The notes beneath the pieces were generated by a model, which was not told the origin of the DNA, made no database searches, and was given only the letters and a program-made list of their open reading frames with translations. A stretch of DNA of 64,000 nt from DASVXQ01 sp046727955 (GTDB lineage Bacteria > Actinomycetota > CALGFH01), in contig JBKPDO010000127.1 in the NCBI GenBank assembly GCA_046727955.1, forward strand, positions 24,870 through 88,869, in the 5' to 3' direction. The position numbers and the translations under genes are program-made. The stretch's first letter is position 1. Every line of letters starts with the position of its first letter. Positions 8,327 to 16,518 of this stretch are shown here, piece by piece.

Positions 8327-9456
8327 GCCCGGCTGCGCGGTCGCCGCTCGACCCCATCGTGCGCAACGCCGCGATCGTGGTCTGCAGTGGCTCGGGCGGC
8401 GTGGGCAAGACCTCGACCGCCGCGGCACTGGCCCTGCGCGGCGCCGAGCTGGGCCGCAGGACCTGCGTGCTGACCATCGACCCGGCCCGTCGCCTGGCGC
8501 AGGCGCTCGGCATCGACGTGCTGTCCAATGAACCCAAGCCGCTCACCGGCAAGGGCCTGCCGGCCAAGGGGCCGGGCAGCCTGGATGCGATGATGCTCGA
8601 CATGCGCCGCACCTTCGACGAGGTCATCGAGCGCTACGCGCGTGACGAGGAGCAGGCCGAGCGGATCCTCGCCAATCGCTTCTACCAGCGCCTTTCCTCC
8701 ACTCTGGCGGGCACGCAGGAGTACATGGCGATGGAGAAGCTCTACGAGCTGCACTCGTCTGGGCGCTACGAGCTGCTGGTGGTCGACACCCCGCCGACTC
8801 GCTCGGCGCTCGATTTCCTGGACGCGCCGGCGCACCTGAACGAGATCCTCGACGCCCGCGCCCTGCGGCTGCTCATCGGCCCCGCGCAGCGGGTCGGCCG
8901 TGGCTACCTCGCCGGGCTGAACTTCGCCACCAACACGATGGCCAGGATGGTCCGCCGGCTCACCGGCTCGGAGCTGCTGGCCGAGGTAGGCGAGTTCTTC
9001 GCGGCGTTCGAGGGCATGTACGAGGGATTCAAGCAGCGGGCCAGGCGGGTGTACGAATTGCTCGAGCAGCCGGGCACGGCGTTCGTCGTGGTGGCGACCC
9101 CGGATCAGGTCGCCCTGCGCGAGGCGGCCTATTTCGCCGGGCGGCTGGCCACCGAGGCCATGCCTCTGGGCGCCCTGGTGGTGAACCGCGTCCACCGGGC
9201 CGCTCCGGTCCCCCAGGTGCCCGCGGCGGCACTGGAGCGCCTGCGGAGCGACGACGCCGACGGGCGCCTGCTCGCCGATCTGCTCGAGCAGCACCACGAG
9301 CTGGAGACGCTGGCCGCCGTCGAGCGCGACCGCATCGCCGACCTCGCCGAGACGGTCCCCGACGTCGGCGTGGTCGAGGTCCCCCTGCTCGCCGACGACG
9401 TCCACGACATCCCCGGCCTCCGCCGCCTCGCTACCTACCTGTTCGCACCAGCGTGA
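8323..9456 (+). CDS. ArsA/GET3-like ATPase, second of a pair
   Basis: A 377-aa ArsA-like ATPase coupled to the first by ATGA. Its P-loop is GSGGVGKTS (23-31): the signature lysine of the deviant Walker A is replaced by serine, while the catalytic GKT is kept. CVLTIDPARRLAQALG and VVDTPPTRSALDFLDAP are the nucleotide-sensing segments. The different P-loops of the two subunits suggest non-equivalent nucleotide sites in a heterodimer. The mycobacterial homologues have been linked to stress and glycerol metabolism, so the role here is inferred only by context. Confidence 0.88.
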   Translation: MSPAARSPLDPIVRNAAIVVCSGSGGVGKTSTAAALALRGAELGRRTCVLTIDPARRLAQALGIDVLSNEPKPLTGKGLPAKGPGSLDAMMLDMRRTFDEVIERYARDEEQAERILANRFYQRLSSTLAGTQEYMAMEKLYELHSSGRYELLVVDTPPTRSALDFLDAPAHLNEILDARALRLLIGPAQRVGRGYLAGLNFATNTMARMVRRLTGSELLAEVGEFFAAFEGMYEGFKQRARRVYELLEQPGTAFVVVATPDQVALREAAYFAGRLATEAMPLGALVVNRVHRAAPVPQVPAAALERLRSDDADGRLLADLLEQHHELETLAAVERDRIADLAETVPDVGVVEVPLLADDVHDIPGLRRLATYLFAPA

Positions 9457-9467
9457 CCGGCCCACCA

Positions 9468-9665
9468 CTCACGGCGACCACAACTGGTAAGCGGCCAGAC
9501 TCACGGCGACCACAGCTGGTGAGCGGCCAGAGGCCCCAGAGCAGCAAGGGGGCCGGGTCTTCCAATCACGGCGACCACAGCTGGTAAGCGGCCAGAAGCC
9601 CCAGAGCAGCAAGGGGACCGGGTCTTGGGGGGCCGTGGGGGGAGCGAGCTCCCCCCACATGGATA
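9468..9665 (+). repeat. Dispersed repeat: three tandem copies plus palindrome B
   Basis: Three imperfect copies of a module beginning CACGGCGACCACAGCTGG, the second and third extended by GCCCCAGAGCAGCAAGGGG and CCGGGTCTT. They lead into GGGGGGCCGTGGGGGGAGCG and the B palindrome ending CCCCCCACATGGAT. The array fills most of the 326-base gap between the ArsA pair and the SPFH gene and could terminate or attenuate transcription. The same CCGGGTCTTGGGGGGCCGT join recurs in inverted orientation near 35.9 kb. Confidence 0.9.
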
Positions 9666-9782
9666 GACTTGCGCGAAGCGTGGACCGTGAGCGAGACCTT
9701 AGCGACAGCGGTCCCCCATGAGACACTTATCCCATCACGACCGCTGACCACCGAGGCGGGGCCAAGACTCGAGGAGAGGCAA

Positions 9783-10817
9783 GTGGGCGGCATTGCAATC
9801 GGCATTTTCGTGGTCCTGCTGATCCTGGTCATCGCCGCGCTGGCCACGATGGTCCGGGTGCTGCAGGAGTACGAGCGCGCGGTGATCTTCCGACTCGGCA
9901 ACGTGCTGAGGTCGCCGAAGGGACCGGGCATCATCTTCATCCTGCCCTTCAACATCGACCGCATGGTCAAGGTCAACCTACAGACGGTGGCGATGAGCGT
10001 CCCGCCGCAGGACGTCATCACTCGCGACAACGTGACCCTGCGGGTGGACGCGGTGGTGTACTCACGGGTGGTCGACCCGGTCAAGGCCGTGGTCGAGATC
10101 CAGAATTACCTCTTCGCCACCAGCCAGGCGGCACAGACGAACCTGCGCGCGATCCTCGGCAAGAAGACCCTGAACGAGCTGCTGAGCGCCCGTGAGGAGA
10201 TCAACGCCGAGCTGTCCGCGGTGATCGCGGGGGTGACCGCGCCGTGGGGCGTGCGCGTCACCTCGGTCGAGGTCAAGGACGTCGACCTGCCCGACGAGAT
10301 GCAGCGGGCGATGGCGCGCGAGGCCGAGGCGACGCGCGACGCGAAGGCGCTCAAGATCTCGGCGGACGCCGAGCTCACGGCCTCGCACGTGCTATCGGAG
10401 GCGGCCGGCGTCATGGCGCAGAACCCCTCCGCCCTCCAGCTCCGCTTCCTGCAGACGGTGGCCGAGGTGGCGACCGAGCGGAATTCCACGCTGGTGATGC
10501 CGATTCCGATCGAATTGCTCAACTTCGTCGGACGCGTAGGGCAGCCGGCCGCGCCAGCCAACGGGCCGCCGCCCGTCATCTCGCCGAGGAACCCGTCGGC
10601 GCCGTCCCCGGACCAGCCCACCTCCGCCTCGACGGACCTGGAGCCAGGCGCCTCCACCACGCCGATTCCACCCGTGCCCCCGCCGCCAGCCGGCTTCGTC
10701 GGGGGCGACGCTTCGGGCCGGGCACGGCCCGGGTCCACCGACGCTGCCGACGACCGCGGGACCGACGGTCAGGGTACCGACGGCCGCGGAGCCGACGGCC
10801 ACGGCCGCGCCGACTGA
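9783..10817 (+). CDS. SPFH/Band 7 (stomatin/slipin-like) membrane protein
   Basis: A 344-aa slipin. One N-terminal membrane segment (about 2-25) is followed by the Band 7 domain: YERAVIFRLG, KGPGIIFILPF, MSVPPQDVITRDNVTLRVDA, and WGVRVTSVEVKDVDLPDEMQ. A helical coiled-coil region follows (RAMAREAEATRDAKALKISA). The last 70 residues are proline-rich and then a repetitive DDRGTDGQGTDGRGADGHG tail, likely disordered. The GTG at 9783 is preferred over an ATG 38 codons earlier because GAGGAGAGG sits just upstream and the membrane segment then begins at once. NfeD at 5825 is the expected partner, though the ArsA pair separates them. Confidence 0.88.
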   Translation: MGGIAIGIFVVLLILVIAALATMVRVLQEYERAVIFRLGNVLRSPKGPGIIFILPFNIDRMVKVNLQTVAMSVPPQDVITRDNVTLRVDAVVYSRVVDPVKAVVEIQNYLFATSQAAQTNLRAILGKKTLNELLSAREEINAELSAVIAGVTAPWGVRVTSVEVKDVDLPDEMQRAMAREAEATRDAKALKISADAELTASHVLSEAAGVMAQNPSALQLRFLQTVAEVATERNSTLVMPIPIELLNFVGRVGQPAAPANGPPPVISPRNPSAPSPDQPTSASTDLEPGASTTPIPPVPPPPAGFVGGDASGRARPGSTDAADDRGTDGQGTDGRGADGHGRAD

Positions 10818-11149
10818 CAGGCCGCGAGCTGACGCCGGCCTGCGAGCCCGGCCGTCCCCGAGCCGACGCCGGCTCGTCGTTCGAGCGTCCCGGGCGCCTA
10901 ATTCTGCGGCGGCGCCGTCATGGCTTTATGTCTCATTAACCTGCGGCGTGAGATACCAAGGTCGCAACCGAAGCGTTACGGCCTGGACATTGAGGCTGTC
11001 GACCCCGAGGAATACGCTGCGCCTACATACTTCTGCGCCAACCTGCTTCTCCGGCCTGGTCGAGCGTTCCGCCCGACTCGGCGGAGGGTCGCAACTCAAG
11101 GCGGGTAGGGCAACTGCCCCGGCGACCGGCGCGAGGGAAGGGAACCACC
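10818..11149. other. Intergenic region upstream of whiB
   Basis: 332 bases without a convincing gene. A perfect 6-bp GC hairpin with a 4-base loop lies at 10860-10875 (GAGCCG/CGGCTC) and could end the SPFH transcript. The remainder should carry the whiB promoter and leader. A short open frame around 10920-11108 has no protein-like features. The last 20 bases hold the purine-rich GAGGGAAGGG ribosome-binding region of whiB. Confidence 0.5.
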
Positions 11150-11467
11150 ATGGCTACGACGATCAGCACCGCGACCGCGGCGGAACGCGCCGCTCGGACC
11201 GACGCCTCTGCGTGGGACCTCCAGATAGGCTGGCAGTACCGCGCCGCCTGCAAGGGGCCTCAGTCCGAGCTTTTCTTCGCCCCCAACCACCTCGAGCGCA
11301 AGGAGGACCGGCTCGAGCGGGAGTCGTCGGCGAAGGCGATCTGCCGGAGCTGTCCGGTGCTAGTCGAATGTCGTGAGTATGCCCTGACGGTTCGCGAGCC
11401 TCATGGCATCTGGGGTGGGCTGAACGAGTACGAGCGGCGGCAGTTGCTCGCACGCCGGGCCGGCTGA
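11150..11467 (+). CDS. WhiB-family iron-sulfur transcriptional regulator
   Basis: A 105-aa WhiB-like protein. The four [4Fe-4S] ligands are Cys34, Cys65, Cys68 and Cys74 (CRSCPVLVEC), followed by the GIWGG turn and a basic C-terminus (YERRQLLARR). It would bind DNA or a sigma factor in a redox-responsive way. Neighbouring PonA2-like and ArsA-like genes suggest the WhiB4 lineage. The ATG at 11150 follows GAGGGAAGGG. It is transcribed in the same direction as the small gene at 11614. Confidence 0.95.
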   Translation: MATTISTATAAERAARTDASAWDLQIGWQYRAACKGPQSELFFAPNHLERKEDRLERESSAKAICRSCPVLVECREYALTVREPHGIWGGLNEYERRQLLARRAG

Positions 11468-11613
11468 CCTCCAGATCCCGCGGCGGATCCGCCCCCGATC
11501 CGGCCCCCGCGTGGCCCCGGCCCGGTCCCCATGTGGCCCCCGGCCCCGGCGCGGGATAGCCTTGGCGGTCGTTTGCACGTCGAGGCGAGCCGAGCCGAGA
11601 GGACTGTCCTTCG

Positions 11614-11769
11614 ATGACCACCTGGGAGTACGCCACTGTTCCACTGCTGCCGCACAACACCAAGCAGATCCTCGACAATTGGGGAGAGGACGGCTGGGAG
11701 CTCGTCGCGGTCCACACAGCCGAGGTCGGCGGCACCGTCGCCTACTTCAAGCGCCCCACGGGTGACTGA
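11614..11769 (+). CDS. Small DUF4177-like protein
   Basis: A 51-aa protein beginning MTTWEYATVPLL, with the NWGEDGWELVAVH core typical of DUF4177 and ending AYFKRPTGD. The ATG at 11614 is preceded by AGAGGA at 11598. No biochemical role is known to me. In mycobacteria a protein of this size (Rv3678A) lies beside the RidA and ArsA genes, matching its company here. It is easily missed because of its length. Confidence 0.8.
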   Translation: MTTWEYATVPLLPHNTKQILDNWGEDGWELVAVHTAEVGGTVAYFKRPTGD

Positions 11770-11862
11770 TGCGGGGTGATGCGGGGGCCGCTCCCCCCGC
11801 GGGCCCCCCGGAAGGGGCGAGTGACGCGGGGGGCGCTGCCCCCCGCGAGCCCCCGCAGAAGG
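11766..11862. repeat. Pair of GC-rich palindromic repeats
   Basis: Two related units, each a GC palindrome followed by a GCGGGCCCCCC-like or GCGAGCCCCCG stretch and a GAAGGG end. They lie directly after the DUF4177-like stop. The layout resembles the dispersed palindrome family elsewhere in the window, but the core sequence differs. They could act as terminators. Confidence 0.7.
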
Positions 11863-11899
11863 GCTTGGTGCCGCCTGCGGCGGCATGATTTGTACCAAT

Positions 11900-11920
11900 G
11901 CGGCCGGCGGAGCCGGCCGC
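11900..11920. terminator. Candidate bidirectional terminator hairpin
   Basis: A perfect 9-bp stem (GCGGCCGGC/GCCGGCCGC) with a 3-base loop, sitting between the convergent DUF4177-like gene and the PIG-L deacetylase. There is no T-tract, as is common in actinobacteria. Confidence 0.55.
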
Positions 11921-11921
11921 A

Positions 11922-12656
11922 CTAGCGGCGACGGTTGATGACCCGGAACGACTCGGCATAGGTGAAACCGTTCGCGGCGCCGACCGCGCGCAGCCGGCGG
12001 GCGAGGAGCTCCCGAAAGTCTCCCTGGATCTGGGCGAGCTGGCTCGCATGCGCCTCGAGGGCGGCGATCTTGCGCTCGAAGTAGGGGGTAATGTCGACCA
12101 CCTCGCTGCCAGCGCCGGCTCCGAACAGCCAGATGTCCTCCAGCTCGCGCCAAGGGGGCAGGTCCTCGTCGAGCTCGAGCTCGGGGAAGATCGCCGCAGT
12201 CGTGCCGCCGGTCAGCACCATATCGAGCGCCGCCTGCGCCACCGTTCGGTGGTCAGGGTGGTTGATGAACGTGTCGCTCAGGACCTGCTCTGGGCTCATC
12301 GTCAGCAGCCGGTGGGGTCGGTGCCGGCGGAACTCGCGTGACAGGTCGCGTTGCAGCCCCCGCGAGTAGACGACCTCGCTGTCCATGTAGGCCAGGAAGG
12401 TCACGTCGGTGACGCCGCAGACCTTGGCCGCCGCCCTGGCCTCCTCCTCGCGGAGCCGGCCGAACGCCTCGAAGTCCTGCCTCGCGTCCTGCACGCCGCG
12501 CTGGCCGGAGGTCGCGATCACATAGCGGACGTCCCAGCCCTCGTCCACCCAGCGGGAGATCGTCCCTCCGGCACCGAATTCGATGTCATCCGGATGCGCG
12601 CTGATCACCAGCGCCCGGCGGTGCTCAGCGCCCGTTGCCTGCATGTTCTCGCTCAT
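11922..12656 (-). CDS. PIG-L/LmbE-family zinc deacetylase
   Basis: A 244-aa PIG-L family N-acetylglucosamine-type deacetylase. The zinc site motif is SAHPDDIEFGAGG near the N-terminus, with a later HPDHRTVAQ segment supplying another ligand. The family includes the mycothiol enzymes MshB and Mca; the length is nearer to generic LmbE-like proteins, so the substrate is not certain. The ATG at 12656 is chosen, giving an N-terminus MSENMQATG ahead of the core. It is divergent from the DinG-like helicase. Confidence 0.82.
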   Translation of the reverse strand: MSENMQATGAEHRRALVISAHPDDIEFGAGGTISRWVDEGWDVRYVIATSGQRGVQDARQDFEAFGRLREEEARAAAKVCGVTDVTFLAYMDSEVVYSRGLQRDLSREFRRHRPHRLLTMSPEQVLSDTFINHPDHRTVAQAALDMVLTGGTTAAIFPELELDEDLPPWRELEDIWLFGAGAGSEVVDITPYFERKIAALEAHASQLAQIQGDFRELLARRLRAVGAANGFTYAESFRVINRRR

Positions 12657-12764
12657 ACACCCGAGACTAGAGGAGGCTGGCCGCCGCCGCATCCCGGGTT
12701 CGGCTGGACCATCCCTGTGGATAGCGGCGGCCGAGTGTCGCGGCAATTGGATAGTGTGCGTTCC

Positions 12765-14786
12765 ATGGACCTCGATGCCGCCTTCGCCCAACTGCCCGGA
12801 CTCACCCCGCGGACCGCGCAGCGCGATATGGCCTGCGCCGTCGCCACCGCCATCGAGCGGGAGGCACCGCTGCTCGTGCACGCGCCCACCGGCGTGGGCA
12901 AGTCGCTCGGCTATCTCGTCCCGATCGTCGCTGCCGGCCGCCGCGCGATCGTCGCCACCGCGACCAAGGCGCTGCAGTCACAGCTGGTCGAGCATGACCT
13001 GCCGCGGCTTGCCGAGGCCTTCGGCACCACCTCCGCCCTGGTCATGGGGAGGGGGAACTACCTATGCCTCAGCAAGGCGGATGCGCTGGTGGCCGCGACC
13101 CAGCTCGCCGCCACCGCACAGGAGGAGGCGGCCCTCGACCTGGTCGAGTGGGCGACCGATTCGGAGACCGGCAGCCGGCTCGACGCTCCGCCGGGCACCA
13201 GGGACGACGTCTGGGACCTGGTCTCGACGTCCGGGGAGGACTGCCCGGGCCAGAAAGGCTGCTCGTTCTTCCGCCGCTGCTTTGCCGAGCGGGCCAGGGA
13301 GCACGCCCACGAGGTGGACGTGGTGGTCACCAACCACCACCTGCTCCTGCTCGAGCTGGAGCTGCGCCAGCTCACCGAGTCGCCCGGGGTGATGCTGCCA
13401 GAGGTGGACGTGCTGGTGGTCGACGAGGGGCATCGCCTCGCCGACCACGCCGCCGATCTCTATGGCGTCACCGTGACCGGGTCGCGGTTGACCAGGGCGG
13501 GCGCCGCGGCCGACGCCCTGGTCAAGGCGAGCGGCAGCGGTACCTCCGACTGGGCGCGGCGGCTCCGCGCCCGCTGGGAGGAGCGCGCCAGCCAGCTCCG
13601 GCCGGGCCCTGTCCTGCCCGGCTCGCGCGCGGCGGCCGAGCTCGCGCTGACGCTCGAACCGGTGGCGCGTGAGGCGCAGGCCGCCGCCACGGCGCTACGC
13701 GACCTGGTCACGCTGCCGGAGGAGCTCGAGGGCGGCATGCACGCGGCCCGGCGCCGGCTGACAGGCCTCCGCCGCGACCTGGGCCGCCTGGTCGCGGCGG
13801 TGGCCCACGCCGAGGGCGCCGACCTCGACGAGGGGGACCGGCCCGGCCCGGACGCCGAGCCCGGAGCACGCGCCGAGGCCGCGCCGGACCGTAAGTCCAG
13901 GCCGGAAGGTGAGGCGGGGCCAGACGGGGATGCCGAGCTCGCCATCTGGGTGGAGGAGCGGCGGGACGGGGGGCGGACGATTCGCTCGGCGCTGGTCGAG
14001 CCAGGCCCGGTGCTCCAGGACCTGCTGTGGGGAAAGGTGCCGGTGGCCGTGGCCTGCTCAGCAACGCTCGCGGTCGCGGGCGAATTGGGCCCCGCGGCGA
14101 GCGCGCTCGGCGCCGAGGGGGCCAGCGGGCTGGTGGCGCAGTCGCCCTTCGACTACCGCGGCAACGCCCTCCTTTACGTTCCACGGCGGGTACCGTCCCC
14201 GACCGCGGAGGGCTTCCAGGAGGCGGCCGAGCGCGAGCTGCGCGCTCTGGTCGACGCCTCCCGCGGCCGCGCGCTGGTGCTGTGCACCTCGTGGCGCGCG
14301 GTGGAGTCGTTTGCCGCAGCCCTCGCCGACCTCGAGTGGGAACTGCTGGTCCAGGGTGACGACACCCCGGCCCGGCTCGCCGCCCGCTTCCGTGACCAGG
14401 TGGCAAGCGTGCTGGTGGCCACCCGGACCTTCTTCGAAGGAGTCGACGTTCCGGGACAGGCGCTCTCGCTGCTGGTGCTGGACCGCCTGCCGTTCCCGCG
14501 GCCGGACGACCCGCTGCTGGCGGAGCGCGGCCGCCGCATCGAGCGGCGAGGTGGCTCGAAGTTCAGCGAGGTGTGGCTGCCGAGTGCAGCGGTGTCGCTG
14601 CAACAGGCACTCGGGCGCCTGATCCGGTCGGAGTCGGACCGCGGCGTGATGGCTGTGCTGGACCGGCGGCTGGCGGACGCGCGCTACGGCCGCGTCCTGC
14701 TCGCCAGCCTGCCACCAGCCCCGCTCACTCGCTCGCTCGACGACGTCAGCCGATTCTTTGGCAGTCCGGTCGCCAGGCAGCAGTAG
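12765..14786 (+). CDS. DinG/XPD-like superfamily 2 DNA helicase
   Basis: A 673-aa ATP-dependent helicase. Walker A is HAPTGVGKS, the DEAH-like box is VVDEGHRLAD, and a C-terminal helicase half has VLVATRTFFEGVDVPG and QQALGRLIRSESDRG. A cysteine cluster (CLSK about 100, then CPGQKGCSFFRRC) matches the Fe-S domain of DinG/XPD helicases. A charged, low-complexity insert lies around residues 345-390. It would unwind DNA with 5'-3' polarity in repair. The ATG at 12765 is 7 bases after TAGTGT and lacks a Shine-Dalgarno sequence, so it may be leaderless. Confidence 0.9.
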   Translation: MDLDAAFAQLPGLTPRTAQRDMACAVATAIEREAPLLVHAPTGVGKSLGYLVPIVAAGRRAIVATATKALQSQLVEHDLPRLAEAFGTTSALVMGRGNYLCLSKADALVAATQLAATAQEEAALDLVEWATDSETGSRLDAPPGTRDDVWDLVSTSGEDCPGQKGCSFFRRCFAERAREHAHEVDVVVTNHHLLLLELELRQLTESPGVMLPEVDVLVVDEGHRLADHAADLYGVTVTGSRLTRAGAAADALVKASGSGTSDWARRLRARWEERASQLRPGPVLPGSRAAAELALTLEPVAREAQAAATALRDLVTLPEELEGGMHAARRRLTGLRRDLGRLVAAVAHAEGADLDEGDRPGPDAEPGARAEAAPDRKSRPEGEAGPDGDAELAIWVEERRDGGRTIRSALVEPGPVLQDLLWGKVPVAVACSATLAVAGELGPAASALGAEGASGLVAQSPFDYRGNALLYVPRRVPSPTAEGFQEAAERELRALVDASRGRALVLCTSWRAVESFAAALADLEWELLVQGDDTPARLAARFRDQVASVLVATRTFFEGVDVPGQALSLLVLDRLPFPRPDDPLLAERGRRIERRGGSKFSEVWLPSAAVSLQQALGRLIRSESDRGVMAVLDRRLADARYGRVLLASLPPAPLTRSLDDVSRFFGSPVARQQ

Positions 14787-14843
14787 GCTCTTGCCCGGAC
14801 CGCCCCATCCTCGCGCCGAGACGATCAGGACAAAGGAGTCGAG

Positions 14844-15308
14844 ATGGCAACGCCCGAACAGCGCCTGGAGGAGCTCGGAATCGCCCTGCCGGAGTCGGTC
14901 AGGCCGCTGGCGGCCTATGTGCCGACCGTCCGCTCGGGCAACATGGTCTACGTCTCCGGTCAGGTTCCCCTGGTGGACGGCAAGGTCGCATTTACAGGGC
15001 GACTCGGCGCGAACGGCGTAAGTCTCGAGGATGGCGTGCAGGCGGCCCGCCGCTGCGCCATCAACGTGCTCGCGGCGCTCAAGGCTGAGCTCGGACAGCT
15101 CTCACGTGTCCGCAGGCTCGTCAAGGTCACCGGCTTCGTCGCCAGCGAGCCAGACTTCGTCGATCAGCCCAAGGTGATCAACGGGGCCAGCGAGCTGTTC
15201 GTCGATGTCTTTGGCGAAGCCGGTAAGCACGCCCGCTCGGCCGTGGGCCTGGCCGCATTGCCGATGGGCGTGCCCGTCGAGGTCGAGGCGGTCGTCGAGG
15301 TGGACTGA
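14844..15308 (+). CDS. RidA-family protein
   Basis: A 154-aa YjgF/YER057c/UK114 (RidA) family protein of the slightly longer actinobacterial type. NMVYVSGQVPLVDGKV and VEVEAVVEVD are family landmarks at the start and end of the fold. Members deaminate reactive enamine/imine intermediates, but the conserved arginine of canonical RidA is not clearly placed, so this could be a non-catalytic subgroup like Rv3678c. AAGGAG lies 7 bases before the ATG. It follows the helicase after 57 bases. Confidence 0.85.
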   Translation: MATPEQRLEELGIALPESVRPLAAYVPTVRSGNMVYVSGQVPLVDGKVAFTGRLGANGVSLEDGVQAARRCAINVLAALKAELGQLSRVRRLVKVTGFVASEPDFVDQPKVINGASELFVDVFGEAGKHARSAVGLAALPMGVPVEVEAVVEVD

Positions 15309-15317
15309 TCCCGCCGG

Positions 15318-15887
15318 TCAGTCGCCGCCAGTCCGGGCACGCCGCCGCGCACGGTAGGCGCGGGTCTTGGCGCGGTTGCCGCACTCGCCCATCGAGCACC
15401 ACCGGCCCGAGTGGTTCTTAGAACGGTCGTAGAAGGCCCACTGGCAGGTGTCGGACGAGCACACCTTGAGCCGGCTCCAGGTGCCCTGCGCCTCGGCCAC
15501 CGCCACCCCGGCGAGCATCGTCGCCAACGCGCGACCCACGCCCCCGCCCTGAACCGAGAGCGCCGGCTCCCCGCGCGGGGAGAACTGGAGGTGGAGAGGC
15601 AGCCCGTCCGCCATCCGGTTCACGGTGGTCACTGCCTCGTGGTCGACCGGGTGCCCGTCGTTGACCCGCAGCACAGCCCGCAGCGCCTCGCGCAGCTCGA
15701 TTGTCATCGCCAGGTCCCGCTGGCTCACCGGGGCGGCGGCGTCGAGCAGCCCCCGGCCCACCAGCCAGTCCCGCAGTGCGTCCGGGCTGGACAGATCATC
15801 GTCGCCGTCATCGAGGTCGACGGTGTTCACCAGCGCTCGTATCGGCTCGAGCTCGGGCGGGGAGGTCTCCTGTTCCTGAGTGGCCAT
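15318..15887 (-). CDS. ABATE/CGNR zinc-finger protein
   Basis: A 189-aa putative transcription factor with an N-terminal ABATE-type stress-sensing domain and a C-terminal CGNR zinc finger. The finger runs CSSDTCQWAFYDRSKNHSGR then CSMGECGNRAKTRAYR, giving the CxxxxC...CxxxxC ligands and the CGNR motif. The basic tail YRARRRART suggests nucleic-acid binding. The ATG at 15887 follows GGGAGGTGACCAG. It is convergent with RidA, only 9 bases apart, and divergent from the small gene at 16089. Confidence 0.85.
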   Translation of the reverse strand: MATQEQETSPPELEPIRALVNTVDLDDGDDDLSSPDALRDWLVGRGLLDAAAPVSQRDLAMTIELREALRAVLRVNDGHPVDHEAVTTVNRMADGLPLHLQFSPRGEPALSVQGGGVGRALATMLAGVAVAEAQGTWSRLKVCSSDTCQWAFYDRSKNHSGRWCSMGECGNRAKTRAYRARRRARTGGD

Positions 15888-16088
15888 CTGGTCACCTCCC
15901 TCCGGTGATCGGCTACCGGTCGTCATCCCAGCCATGGTGGCTGTTCTGCGCCCATTCTGGCGAGCGCCGACCACGCTCGCCCTTACTAACACCTTAACGT
16001 CACCATCATTCCGAGTTTAATGGTTGCGAAATTACCAACACCATCATAGACTGTTTGAGGGTGTTGAGAAGGGACTGGAGGGCATTAC

Positions 16089-16355
16089 ATGAGCTTCGAC
16101 GACCTGCAGCGGGATCTGGTGACAGAGCGGATCCAGGGGCTCCGGGACGATGCCGACCGCTACCGGGAGGTGGCCGAGGCACGCCTGGCACGCGGGCGAC
16201 GCCGCCGGCTCCGCCTGTGGCGCAGGATGGTGGCTCCGCGGCTCGCGGCCACTGTTCAGGGTGTCAACGACGTTCTCGGCGCCATCCTGAGTCCTGCCTG
16301 GCCAGCCAGCGACTGCCGGACGCATCCCCCGATCCGGCCCAGCGCTGGTCGCTAG
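16089..16355 (+). CDS. Small basic protein of unknown function
   Basis: An 88-aa predicted protein, not recognised. Residues 1-35 form an amphipathic charged helix (LQRDLVTERIQGLRDDADRY), followed by a highly basic run (RGRRRRLRLWRRM) and a neutral tail. GGAGGG lies 8 bases before the ATG, supporting translation. The start of the frame looks protein-like but the last 25 residues do not. It may be a real short protein or a non-coding frame in the region between the CGNR gene and capA. Confidence 0.45.
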   Translation: MSFDDLQRDLVTERIQGLRDDADRYREVAEARLARGRRRRLRLWRRMVAPRLAATVQGVNDVLGAILSPAWPASDCRTHPPIRPSAGR

Positions 16356-16391
16356 GCACCCCTCGCGGTGAGCTGCGCGAACGCACCGATA

Positions 16392-16426
16392 ACCTGACGA
16401 TTCGCATCGATTACCCGACGATTCGC
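16392..16426. promoter_or_regulatory. 14-bp direct repeats spaced 21 bp upstream of capA
   Basis: ACCTGACGATTCGC (16392-16405) and ACCCGACGATTCGC (16413-16426) differ by one base. Their 21-bp period equals two helical turns, placing both on one DNA face. This is a candidate regulator site for the CapA gene at 16519. Confidence 0.4.
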
Positions 16427-16518
16427 TCACGATCGGCCGGGCCGATTGTCACGGCGGCGCCAAAGCGTGCAACGCTATTGCGCTGGCAGCTTCCCTAGAC
16501 CCACAGCTTGGAGCCGCC

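Noticed and set aside
7238..8428. N-terminal extension of NfeD
   Set aside because: The open frame continues upstream, but that part is antisense to the ArsA gene and a signal peptide starts at 7237.
10920..11108. Small gene upstream of whiB
   Set aside because: There is no ribosome-binding site and the predicted peptide is not protein-like.
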